From the NCBI RefSeq assembly GCF_019844075.1, contig NZ_CP081964.1, positions 3,410,001 through 3,474,000 of the forward strand: a stretch of DNA of 64,000 nucleotides, read 5' to 3'. The position numbers were made by a program, and so were the translations under genes. This DNA is from Curtobacterium sp. TC1. Its GTDB lineage: Bacteria; Actinomycetota; Actinomycetes; Actinomycetales; Microbacteriaceae. This document shows, one piece after another, positions 57,580 through 64,000 of this stretch. Every line of letters starts with the position of its first letter. Within the stretch, counting starts at the first letter, position 1. The notes below the pieces were generated by a model. The model saw nothing but the letters and a program-made list of their open reading frames with translations, was not told the origin of the DNA and made no database searches.

Positions 57580-57989
57580 CAGGAGTTGCACTCCTTCTGG
57601 AAGGCGTTGCCGGCGTCCTGCACCTTGGTGCTGGACTTCGTGAGCGCCGAGACGTCGGCCGACTGCGGGTCGTCAGCGATGTCCTCGATCTGGTCGACGA
57701 GGTCACCGTAGGCGGCCTCGAACGCCTCGCCCTTGTCCTGCAGGTCGTCGTCGGACAGGTCGTCGACGCCGTCGGAGATCTTCTCGTCGAGCTCCTTCAG
57801 CTTCGTGACGGCGGCGTCCGGGTCGGACTGCAGGTTCGCGGCCTCGGACTGCACGCCCTCGGCGGCGGACTTGACCGTCTTCTCGAACTGGGTGCACTGG
57901 TCGGCCTTCGACGGCCCGGTCGAGCAACCGGCGAGCAGGGTGAGCGCGAGGCCGGCGGTGGCGAGCGCGATGAACTTGTTCTTCGGCAT
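57579..57989 (-). CDS. Secreted lipoprotein B (paralogue-like)
   Basis: 136 residues. MPKNKFIALATAGLALTLLAGC signal with lipobox LAGC; helical domain with Cys in ADQCTQFEKTV and FQKECNS, the same Cys placement and acidic helices as lipoprotein A. First of the two-gene operon. Function unknown. A short ancient duplication is inferred from layout and composition; residue identity is low. Confidence 0.8.
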   Translation of the reverse strand: MPKNKFIALATAGLALTLLAGCSTGPSKADQCTQFEKTVKSAAEGVQSEAANLQSDPDAAVTKLKELDEKISDGVDDLSDDDLQDKGEAFEAAYGDLVDQIEDIADDPQSADVSALTKSSTKVQDAGNAFQKECNS

Positions 57990-58090
57990 GGTGGAGAGTC
58001 CCCCTCGATCGGTCCGCACTCCCCCGGATGAGGTGCAGATCCGTCATCGAGCGTACATGGGGCACTCACAGGATGACCGGCTGCCCGGCG

Positions 58091-58096
58091 TACCGT
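58091..58096 (+). promoter_or_regulatory. -10 box (TACCGT), leaderless quinone oxidoreductase promoter
   Basis: TACCGT ends 7 nt before the ATG at 58104. Confidence 0.45.
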
Positions 58097-58103
58097 CGAG
58101 GGC

Positions 58104-59069
58104 ATGCGCGCCATCACGTTCGACGACACCACCATGTCCGTGACCGACCTGCCCGACCCGGTGCCCGCCGCGGGCGAGGTGCTCATCGAGGTCGCCGCCG
58201 CCGGGGTGAACAACGCCGACCTGCAGCAGCGCGCGGGGAACTACCCGCCGCCGCCCGGCGCTTCGGAGATCCTCGGGCTCGAGGTCTCCGGCACCGTCCG
58301 GGCGCTCGGTGACGGCGTGACCGCGGTGGCCGTCGGCGACCGCGTGTGCGCGCTGCTGTCCGGCGGCGGCTACGCGTCGCTCGTCGTGGCACCGGCAGCC
58401 CAGGTGTTGCCCGTCCCCGACTCCGTCGACCTGGTCGAGGCCGCCGGCCTGCCCGAGGCCGCCTGCACCGTGTACTCGAACATCGGCATGCTCGCCGGAC
58501 TCCGCCCCGGCCAGACCCTGCTCGTGCACGGCGGCACCGGCGGCATGGGCTCCCACGCCGTGCTGTGGGCGAAGGCGCTGGGCGCGACGGTGATCGCCAC
58601 GAGCGGCGGCGACCGCAAGGTCCAGGCGTCGCGGGACCTCGGTGCCGACCTGGTCGTCGACCACCGCTCCGAGGACTTCGTCGAACGCGTCCTGGCGTTC
58701 ACGGACGGCGTCGGGGTCGACGTGGTCCTCGACGTCGTCGGGCCGGCCTACCTGGCACGGAACCTGCAGGCCCTCGCGCCCAACGGGCACATCGCCGTCA
58801 TCGCCTCGGGCAGCGGCAGCACCGCCGAACTCGACCTCGGTGCGCTGATGCGGAAGCGGGCGTCGATCAGCGGCACGACCCTGCGCGCCCGCCCGCTCGC
58901 CGAGAAGGCCGCCATCGTCGCCGCCGTCCGCGAGCACGTCTGGCCCTTCGTCGCCGACGGCAGCGTCCGACCGGTCATCGACACCGTCCTGCCGCTGGCC
59001 GAGGTCGAGGAGGCGCACCGGAAGGTCCGCGACGGCGAGGTCGTCGGGAAGGTGCTGCTGACGCCCTAG
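58104..59069 (+). CDS. NAD(P)H quinone oxidoreductase (PIG3-like MDR)
   Basis: 321 residues, zinc-free medium-chain reductase. AAAGVNNADLQQRAGNYPPPPGASEILGLEVSG-type N-domain (read in short: GVNNADLQQRAG, EILGLEVSG) and the NADPH loop LLVHGGTGGMGSHAV. Lacks the catalytic-Zn Cys/His set, so a quinone or enone reductase. The stop shares a CTAG with the stop of the convergent ABC ATPase gene. Confidence 0.9.
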   Translation: MRAITFDDTTMSVTDLPDPVPAAGEVLIEVAAAGVNNADLQQRAGNYPPPPGASEILGLEVSGTVRALGDGVTAVAVGDRVCALLSGGGYASLVVAPAAQVLPVPDSVDLVEAAGLPEAACTVYSNIGMLAGLRPGQTLLVHGGTGGMGSHAVLWAKALGATVIATSGGDRKVQASRDLGADLVVDHRSEDFVERVLAFTDGVGVDVVLDVVGPAYLARNLQALAPNGHIAVIASGSGSTAELDLGALMRKRASISGTTLRARPLAEKAAIVAAVREHVWPFVADGSVRPVIDTVLPLAEVEEAHRKVRDGEVVGKVLLTP

Positions 59070-59842
59070 GCGTGGACGCGGGAGAGGAACTCGATGAGCG
59101 CCGGGTGCTGCGGTGCGTCGAGGACCTCGGCGGGGACACCCTGCTCGACGACCTCGCCCCGGTGCAGGAACACGATCCGGTCGGCGACGTTCCGTGCGAA
59201 GTGCATCTCGTGCGTGGTCATCAGGATCGTCGAGCCCTGCCGCTTCAGCTCGGTGACCAGGTCGAGCACCTCGCCGACGAGCTGGGGGTCGAGTGCGCTC
59301 GTGACCTCGTCGAGCAGCAGGAGCTCGGGGTCGGACGCGATCGCCCGGACGATCGCGACGCGCTGCTGCTGCCCGCCGGAGAGCCGGTCCGGGTAGGCGT
59401 CGGCGAACTCCGCCAGCCCGATGCGCTCGAGCAGCCGACGCGCGGTCGCCTCTGCCTCGGCCCGCCCGACGCCGTGCACCTGGCGCGAGGCGAGCGTCAC
59501 GTTGTCGAGCACGGTCATGTGCGGGAACAGGTTGAACTGCTGGAACACCACGCCGATCCGTGCACGGACGCCGTCGACGGCGATGCGGGGATCGGCGATG
59601 TCGGTCCCCTGCAGCAGGATCTCGCCGTCGTCGATGCCCTCGAGCAGGTTCACCGTCTTGAGCAGGGTCGACTTGCCCGAGCCGGACGCCCCGATGACGC
59701 AGATGACCTCGTGGCGGTGCAGCGTCAGGTCGATGCCGCGCAGGACCTCGTGCTCGCCGAAGGCCTTGCGCACCCCACGCAGTTCGAGGACCGCAGCGTC
59801 CGCACCCGACGCACCACGGGCCTCCTGGCCGACCTCGCTCAT
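59066..59842 (-). CDS. Amino-acid-type ABC transporter ATP-binding protein
   Basis: 258 residues. Walker A GASGSGKST, Q-loop VFQQFNLFPHMTV, signature LSGGQQQRV, Walker B LLLLDEVTSALDP, H-loop TTHEMHFAR: all intact. The FNLFPHMTVLDN block is typical of polar amino-acid (GlnQ/HisP-type) importers. The first 15 residues contain the CCACGGGCCTCC word (59814-59825). ATG-stop overlap with the permease gene shows coupling. Confidence 0.94.
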   Translation of the reverse strand: MSEVGQEARGASGADAAVLELRGVRKAFGEHEVLRGIDLTLHRHEVICVIGASGSGKSTLLKTVNLLEGIDDGEILLQGTDIADPRIAVDGVRARIGVVFQQFNLFPHMTVLDNVTLASRQVHGVGRAEAEATARRLLERIGLAEFADAYPDRLSGGQQQRVAIVRAIASDPELLLLDEVTSALDPQLVGEVLDLVTELKRQGSTILMTTHEMHFARNVADRIVFLHRGEVVEQGVPAEVLDAPQHPALIEFLSRVHA

Positions 59843-60717
59843 ACGGTCCCTCCGATCTGCTCGCGCCGCTGCTGGCGGCGCGCGATCGCGTCCGTGACGC
59901 GGATCAGCGGCAGGCTGATCACCACGAACAGCAGTCCCGCGACGAAGTACGGCGTGAAGTTGTAGGTCTCCGCCTGGGCGATCTGCGCCGACCGGACCGC
60001 GTCGACGGCGCCGAGTATCGACACCAGACCGACGTCCTTCTGCATCGAGACGAAGTCGTTCATCAGCGCCGGTGTGACCTTGCGGATCGCCTGCGGCAGC
60101 ACCACGAGCCGCAGGGTCTTCGCGTGCGAGAGTCCGAGCGACCGGGCGGCGAGACGCTGCGACGGGTGCACGGCCTCCATGCCGGCACGCAGGACCTCGG
60201 CGATGTACGACGAGTACGTCAGGACGATCGCGATGGTGCCCCAGACCTCGGCGGGGAGCCGCGGGAACACCCCGAGCCCGGGGATCCCGTAGCCGACCAG
60301 GTACAGCACGATGATGAGCGGCAGGCCGCGGAACAGGTCCGTGTAGCCGGTCGCCAGCATCCGCAGCGGGAAGAACACCGGGTTCCGCAGGCCCCGCACC
60401 ACTGCGAGCAGGGTGCCGAACACCGCGACGCCGATGGCGCTGAAGAACAGGATCCGGACGTTCAGCCAGAGGCCCAGCAAGATGTCCGGGAAGGTGTCGA
60501 TCGCGGTCTGCGGATCGAAGAACGACTGTTGGACCGCTGCCCAGCCGGGGGTGTTCACGACGCCGAAGTAGGCGATCGCGATCACCACGAGCGTCGACAC
60601 CACCGACACCACGATCGACCGGCGTCCGCGCTGCCGGCGGTAGAGCCGCCGCTCGGCCTCGACCTGGCTCGGCGCGGCTGCGGCGACCGGGGTCCCGGCG
60701 CCTGCTGGCACGGTCAT
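59839..60717 (-). CDS. Amino-acid-type ABC transporter permease
   Basis: 292 residues, a single HisM/GlnP-type unit. A 35-residue Ala/Arg-rich cytosolic head, a first helix (VVSVVSTLVVIAIAYFGVV), then about five more helices; EAA loop near RSLGLSHAKTLRLVVLPQA. A homodimer is expected because only one permease gene is present. Four bases follow the binding-protein stop. Confidence 0.92.
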   Translation of the reverse strand: MTVPAGAGTPVAAAAPSQVEAERRLYRRQRGRRSIVVSVVSTLVVIAIAYFGVVNTPGWAAVQQSFFDPQTAIDTFPDILLGLWLNVRILFFSAIGVAVFGTLLAVVRGLRNPVFFPLRMLATGYTDLFRGLPLIIVLYLVGYGIPGLGVFPRLPAEVWGTIAIVLTYSSYIAEVLRAGMEAVHPSQRLAARSLGLSHAKTLRLVVLPQAIRKVTPALMNDFVSMQKDVGLVSILGAVDAVRSAQIAQAETYNFTPYFVAGLLFVVISLPLIRVTDAIARRQQRREQIGGTV

Positions 60718-60721
60718 GCGG

Positions 60722-61546
60722 TTACTTCAGGACCGGGGTGTTGGTCTCCGAGGAGAGCCACTTGGTCTGCAGGTCCTCGAGCGTGCCGTCGTCCGTCAGC
60801 GACTTGAGTGCCTTGTCCACCTTGCTCGTGAGCTCCGAGCCCTTCGGCAGGACGAAGCCGAACTGGTCACCCTTGCCGTCGGACGGGAACTGCGCCGACA
60901 CCGTGCCGTCGTCGAGCTGCGCTGCGGCCATGTAGAACGCCGTCGGCAGGTCGGTGACGATCGCGTCGATCTGGCCCGACTTCAGTGCGAGCACGGCGTC
61001 GTCGTTCGAGTTGAAGACCTGCGGGGTGATCCCCAGCACGCTCTTCACGCTCGCGATCGACGTGGACCCGGTGGCGACCCCGATCGCGTCCTTCTTGAGG
61101 GCGGCGATGCTCGTGTCGTCGACGGCCTTCGAGGTGCTGGTCGTCACCACGGCCTGCGTGGTCGTGTAGTACGCGCTCGACATGTCGACGGCCTTCTTGC
61201 GCTTGGCGTCGATCGAGAACTGCTGGACGTTGAGGTCCCAGTCCTTCGGACCCGGTGCGATCGCGCTGTCGAAGGTGCTGCGCTTCCAGACGACGTCGGA
61301 CTTGCTGTAGCCCATCTCCTTCGCGACCGCGTAGGCCACGGCGGACTCGAAGCCCTTGCCGGACTCCGGCTTGTTGTCCTCGATCCACGGCGAGTACGCC
61401 GGCTCACCGGTGGCGATCGTCAGCTTGCCGTCGGTGACGGTGCCGTCCGAGCCGGAGCTGCTGCCCCCGGAGGAGCAGGCCGACAGGGCGAGGGCGGCGA
61501 CCGCGGCGGTGGCGACGGCGAGGGTGAAGCGGAGGGATCGGGTCAC
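60722..61546 (-). CDS. Amino-acid-type ABC transporter substrate-binding lipoprotein
   Basis: 274 residues. Lipoprotein signal with lipobox LSAC, then a family 3 periplasmic-type binding fold (KLTIATGEPAYSPWIE; GKGFESAVAYAVAKEMGY; VATGSTSIASV). GTG at 61546 follows GAAGG at 8 nt. A TACACT -10-like box is at 61585-61590. The bound amino acid cannot be named; cystine, glutamine or arginine-type are all possible. Confidence 0.92.
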   Translation of the reverse strand: MTRSLRFTLAVATAAVAALALSACSSGGSSSGSDGTVTDGKLTIATGEPAYSPWIEDNKPESGKGFESAVAYAVAKEMGYSKSDVVWKRSTFDSAIAPGPKDWDLNVQQFSIDAKRKKAVDMSSAYYTTTQAVVTTSTSKAVDDTSIAALKKDAIGVATGSTSIASVKSVLGITPQVFNSNDDAVLALKSGQIDAIVTDLPTAFYMAAAQLDDGTVSAQFPSDGKGDQFGFVLPKGSELTSKVDKALKSLTDDGTLEDLQTKWLSSETNTPVLK

Positions 61547-61732
61547 GGTCGAGGCCTTCGTGCGAGGGGCTGGGGGCAGGTCGAAGTGTACTTCGCGCTG
61601 GGATACCAACGCGACTCCTGGCGTCTCACGCGACCCGGTCCCGTGTCACACACCAGTCGACGAGGCGACGAGCGGCTGGTAATCTGGCGACGCGGGCTGA
61701 ACCGGGCGCATGCTCGGCTGAGGTCTGAGATC

Positions 61733-61762
61733 AAGGGGCGTCCCAGCACGGGGCGCCCCCTT
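61733..61762. terminator. Terminator between DUF3800 gene and ABC operon
   Basis: AAGGGGCG pairs with CGCCCCCTTT (one bulge), giving T runs mainly on the plus strand. It probably ends DUF3800 transcription on the minus strand. Confidence 0.55.
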
Positions 61763-61790
61763 TCTGCGCCAGGGACGTCCTCGAACTCCG

Positions 61791-62582
61791 TCACGGCCAG
61801 ACGACGATCGCATCGCGACGAGCGTTCGTCACCTCGGTGCGCCAGACGGGCCGTAGCTCGGCCCACATCGTCTCGTCGCAGACGCTGCCGCTTTTCGAGC
61901 CGGGCGCTTGGAACCGCCGGAACCCTGCGTACGCGACCAAGTCGGCTGCCTGGATGAAGTACGAGGACGCGGAGTCACGAGGAACTGGATCCTCGACGAG
62001 CAGCGGCGCGCTGACGCGAGTACCCCCTGGTGCGAAGCTGTGCCGACGGAACCTGCGGTGGATCGCGCGGACCGTTGCGTCGTCACCTCCGTCGTGCACG
62101 AGGATGATCGGTGTGCCGGATTGCTCGGACCGGATCCGGAGACGCTGGAGCAGGTACGTCCACGCGCGGTCCTCGGGCCGGTAGTCCATCGGGCGGGCCT
62201 CTTTGTCGATGACGATCGCGAAGACCCCGGAGGCCACGACGGTCAGCGCACCGAGCGACCTCCGGAACACATCGCGCCGCTGGCCGTCCCCGAGCCCCAG
62301 GTCACGGAGATCTCCTCGTCCACGCAGGAGCACGTTCGCCTTGAGCTCGTGGCGCAGGAGGATGCCGTACGTGTCCCGGATCTCACGACGGACCCCCGTG
62401 AGCCAGTCGAGACGATCGGTCCAGTCTCCGCCCGGGACGAGCACACACCCCAGCGTGTAGGTGCGAGTCGCGCCCGGAGAAGCAGCCGGATCACCCTTGT
62501 CGCCGGTCTCGTCGACGTACGCGAACTCGAACGGTGCGTCGAGGGCCGCACGGGCGAGGGCGGGAACGCGACCGGAGTCCAT
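61791..62582 (-). CDS. DUF3800 family protein
   Basis: 263 residues. Hallmarks YVDETGDKG near residue 22, RHELKA at about 80 and IQAADLVAYA at about 215 carry the conserved acidic residues of DUF3800, which is predicted to be an RNase-H-like nuclease fold. These genes are often found in defence or mobile regions, but no partner gene lies here. Its codon use is a little less GC-biased than the neighbours. TATGTT lies 6 nt upstream of the ATG, with a TACCA/TGGTA dyad over it. Confidence 0.85.
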   Translation of the reverse strand: MDSGRVPALARAALDAPFEFAYVDETGDKGDPAASPGATRTYTLGCVLVPGGDWTDRLDWLTGVRREIRDTYGILLRHELKANVLLRGRGDLRDLGLGDGQRRDVFRRSLGALTVVASGVFAIVIDKEARPMDYRPEDRAWTYLLQRLRIRSEQSGTPIILVHDGGDDATVRAIHRRFRRHSFAPGGTRVSAPLLVEDPVPRDSASSYFIQAADLVAYAGFRRFQAPGSKSGSVCDETMWAELRPVWRTEVTNARRDAIVVWP

Positions 62583-62588
62583 CCGACG

Positions 62589-62594
62589 AACATA
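62589..62594 (-). promoter_or_regulatory. -10 box (TATGTT) with overlapping dyad, leaderless DUF3800 promoter
   Basis: TATGTT is the best consensus match of all the -10 boxes noted, 6 nt from the ATG. TACCA-CAT-TGGTA (about 62592-62604) overlaps it and could be an operator. It also overlaps the cupin gene stop region. Confidence 0.5.
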
Positions 62595-62607
62595 CCAATG
62601 TGGTACG

Positions 62608-63105
62608 TCAGTCCGCCATCGTGAAGTCCTCGAACGAGAACCCCGGCGACACGAGGCAGCTCAGCAGCACCTCGCCGTCGTTCGGGATCGTCCGCTGCCA
62701 CACGCCACCGCGCACGAACGCCTGCGCGTCGTTCACCCGATCGCGACCGGCGTCGGGCCCGAGGGTGATCCGCGCGCCGGGCTCGGGAGCATCACCGGAG
62801 CCGCCGAGTTCGAGCTCGACGGTGTCGGGCCCGTGCCACATCCAGATCTCGTCGCTCGTGACCCGGTGCCAGGCCGAGGCCTCGCCCGGGGGCAGCAGGA
62901 AGTGGATCAGGGTGGCAGCGGGACGGTCCCCCGCGGGCGTCGTCACCGTGGCCGGCGAGGTCCAGGTGCGGACGTACCAACCGCCTTCGGGGTGCGGTTC
63001 CATGCCGAGGGCGATGGCGCGCTTCGGCACGTCGAGCCACTCGATCAGTTCGCCGTCGACGGTGCGACGGGCGGCCATGCCGGGGCGGGGTGCGGTCTCG
63101 GTCAT
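62608..63105 (-). CDS. DUF985 cupin protein
   Basis: 165 residues. Small RmlC-like jelly roll with EWLDVPKRAIALGMEPHPEGGWYVRTW, AWHRVTSDEIWMWHGPD and CLVSPGFSFEDF, the DUF985 pattern; conserved His/Glu residues suggest a metal or sugar site. Its ATG overlaps the amidohydrolase stop by 4 nt, so the two are co-translated. Biochemical role unknown. Confidence 0.87.
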   Translation of the reverse strand: MTETAPRPGMAARRTVDGELIEWLDVPKRAIALGMEPHPEGGWYVRTWTSPATVTTPAGDRPAATLIHFLLPPGEASAWHRVTSDEIWMWHGPDTVELELGGSGDAPEPGARITLGPDAGRDRVNDAQAFVRGGVWQRTIPNDGEVLLSCLVSPGFSFEDFTMAD

Positions 63106-64000
63106 GATTCCTCCACAGGGATGACAGGGCGGGCAGGGCGGTCGGGCGACGACGTGGGCACGCCGGTCAGCGCTCCGTCGACGGCGCGGACGACCCCACG
63201 GATGACGGTGGCGGCTGCGCGCCCGGCACCGTCCTCGACGAGCTCGGCGAGTGCGTCGGGCACGGTCCGGGCGTCGACGTCGAAGACGGCCAGGTCGGCG
63301 CGGGCGCCCACGGCGAGGTGGCCGATGCGGTCCGGTCCGACGGCGAGCCCCATGGCGTGCGCACCGCCGAGCGTCGCCGCCGCCAGGAGCCGCTCGTGCA
63401 GGTCGCGGTGCCCGTAGCCCTGGGCGCGGGCGATCCGGTGCAGGGCGGTGACGTCGGCCATCAGGTCGAGGGACGGCGACGACGAGAGCGAGTCGGTGCC
63501 GATGGCGATCGGGCTGCCCTCGCGCAGGTAGTCGGCGACGGGCGGCGGGTCGAGGCCGATGACGGCGTTCGACCGCGGGCACAGCGCGACGGCGGTGCCA
63601 CGGGCGCGCAGGAGTGCCCGGTCGGCGGCGGTCATGTAGACGCCGTGCGCGATGTGGCAGTCCGGGCCGAGCACCCCGAGCCGGTCGACGAACGCGGTGG
63701 CGCTCGCCCCGAACCCGAAGGCCCGCAGCGCCCGGAACGAGGGCACGTTCGCCAGGTGCCAGTCGTTGCCGTGGCCGACGCCGTCGACGCCGTCGAGTCC
63801 GGGAACCGGTCCGAGGGCGACGCGCTCCCCCTCGAAGGCCGCTTCACCGAGGTGCAGGTGCAGCCGGAGCCCGCGCTGCCGGACGATGTCGGGGAGTTCG
63901 AGCAGGGGCGCGACCTCGAGCGAATAGGGCGCGTGCGGTGACAGGCCGGCCCCGGGGGTGGTCGGGATCCGGGCGAGTTCGTCGAGCACCTGGTCGCGGC
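63102..64000 (-). CDS. Amidohydrolase family deaminase (5' end outside window)
   Basis: At least 299 residues; continues beyond the window edge. Metal-dependent hydrolase of the ATZ/TRZ or SAH-deaminase type: LSPHAPYSL, then LHLHLGEA, HGVYMTAADRALL, ALCPRSN and AIGTDSLSSSPSLD with the metal Asp. C-terminal VGARADLAVFDVD closes the composite beta domain. The N-terminal HxH metal motif lies off the edge. Exact substrate (formimidoyl-glutamate, aminofutalosine, guanine or other) is not decided. Confidence 0.85.
   Translation of the reverse strand, partial: RDQVLDELARIPTTPGAGLSPHAPYSLEVAPLLELPDIVRQRGLRLHLHLGEAAFEGERVALGPVPGLDGVDGVGHGNDWHLANVPSFRALRAFGFGASATAFVDRLGVLGPDCHIAHGVYMTAADRALLRARGTAVALCPRSNAVIGLDPPPVADYLREGSPIAIGTDSLSSSPSLDLMADVTALHRIARAQGYGHRDLHERLLAAATLGGAHAMGLAVGPDRIGHLAVGARADLAVFDVDARTVPDALAELVEDGAGRAAATVIRGVVRAVDGALTGVPTSSPDRPARPVIPVEES

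Overview
The window is high-GC DNA from an actinobacterium. Codon use, SD-poor or leaderless starts and gene content (Ser/Thr/Ala-rich lipoproteins, an arginine-rich TPR protein, maltokinase) suggest Microbacteriaceae, most likely Curtobacterium or a close relative. The genus is inferred; no database search was run. Almost everything reads as chromosomal core plus ordinary accessory genes. No phage, integrase, transposase, plasmid or CRISPR was seen.

Layout. 33-3081 (-): a disordered-N-terminus TPR protein and a HAD phosphatase (Rv1691-Rv1692-like pair). 3307-15493 (-): two complete 16S-23S-5S operons in direct tandem, about 5.55 kb each and nearly identical, separated by 1.1 kb that holds an 8-bp tandem array and an intrinsic terminator. 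15839-32181 (-): tyrS, mpg, argHGFDBJC (listed left to right; transcribed argC-J-B-D-F-G-H), pheT/pheS, a SpoU rRNA methyltransferase, rplT, rpmI and infC. This is the same gene set as in the Mycobacterium Rv1641-Rv1692 region, but argR is missing between argF and argG and the rRNA operons sit between tyrS and the TPR gene. 32485-39822: DUF1844, maltokinase, CYTH/CHAD, MaoC, a GH2 glycosidase and a PIG-V-like membrane mannosyltransferase. 39884-48133: a secreted amidase-like lipoprotein, a secreted repeat protein with a DUF1906-like end, tRNA-Ala(CGC), and the envelope/folate block GlpR-like - rimJ - galU | 5-FCL - FmdB - mscL. 48277-53063 (-): CDP-alcohol phosphatidyltransferase, a 99-aa ORF and a 1296-aa helicase-like protein. 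53209-59069: CitE-like lyase, membrane protein, FAD monooxygenase, aldo/keto reductase, two lipoproteins, quinone oxidoreductase. 59066-64000 (-): an amino-acid-type ABC importer, a DUF3800 protein, a DUF985 cupin and an amidohydrolase that runs off the edge.

How the genes work together. The left half is translation and arginine supply: rRNA, ribosomal proteins L20/L35, IF3, Tyr- and Phe-tRNA synthetases, rRNA methylation, and the whole path from N-acetylglutamate to arginine. argC-J-B-D-F overlap by 1-4 nt and are almost certainly co-translated. The galU/mscL block serves sugar-nucleotide supply, folate recycling and osmotic protection.

Most notable points: (1) the helicase at 49173-53063 keeps the full DUF4011-type SF1 helicase layout but has lost Walker A Lys, Walker B Asp-Glu and other motif residues, so it looks like a conserved-architecture pseudoenzyme; (2) a 10-13-bp word, GGGAGGCCCGTGG and close variants, occurs at 11 places or so, both in gene gaps and inside gene ends; (3) a dozen genes start 6-8 nt after a TAnnnT box, a leaderless arrangement; (4) infC probably starts at AUC; (5) the HAD gene has no usable ATG/GTG/TTG start; (6) the GlpR-like gene lacks the expected gephyrin-like partner gene beside it.
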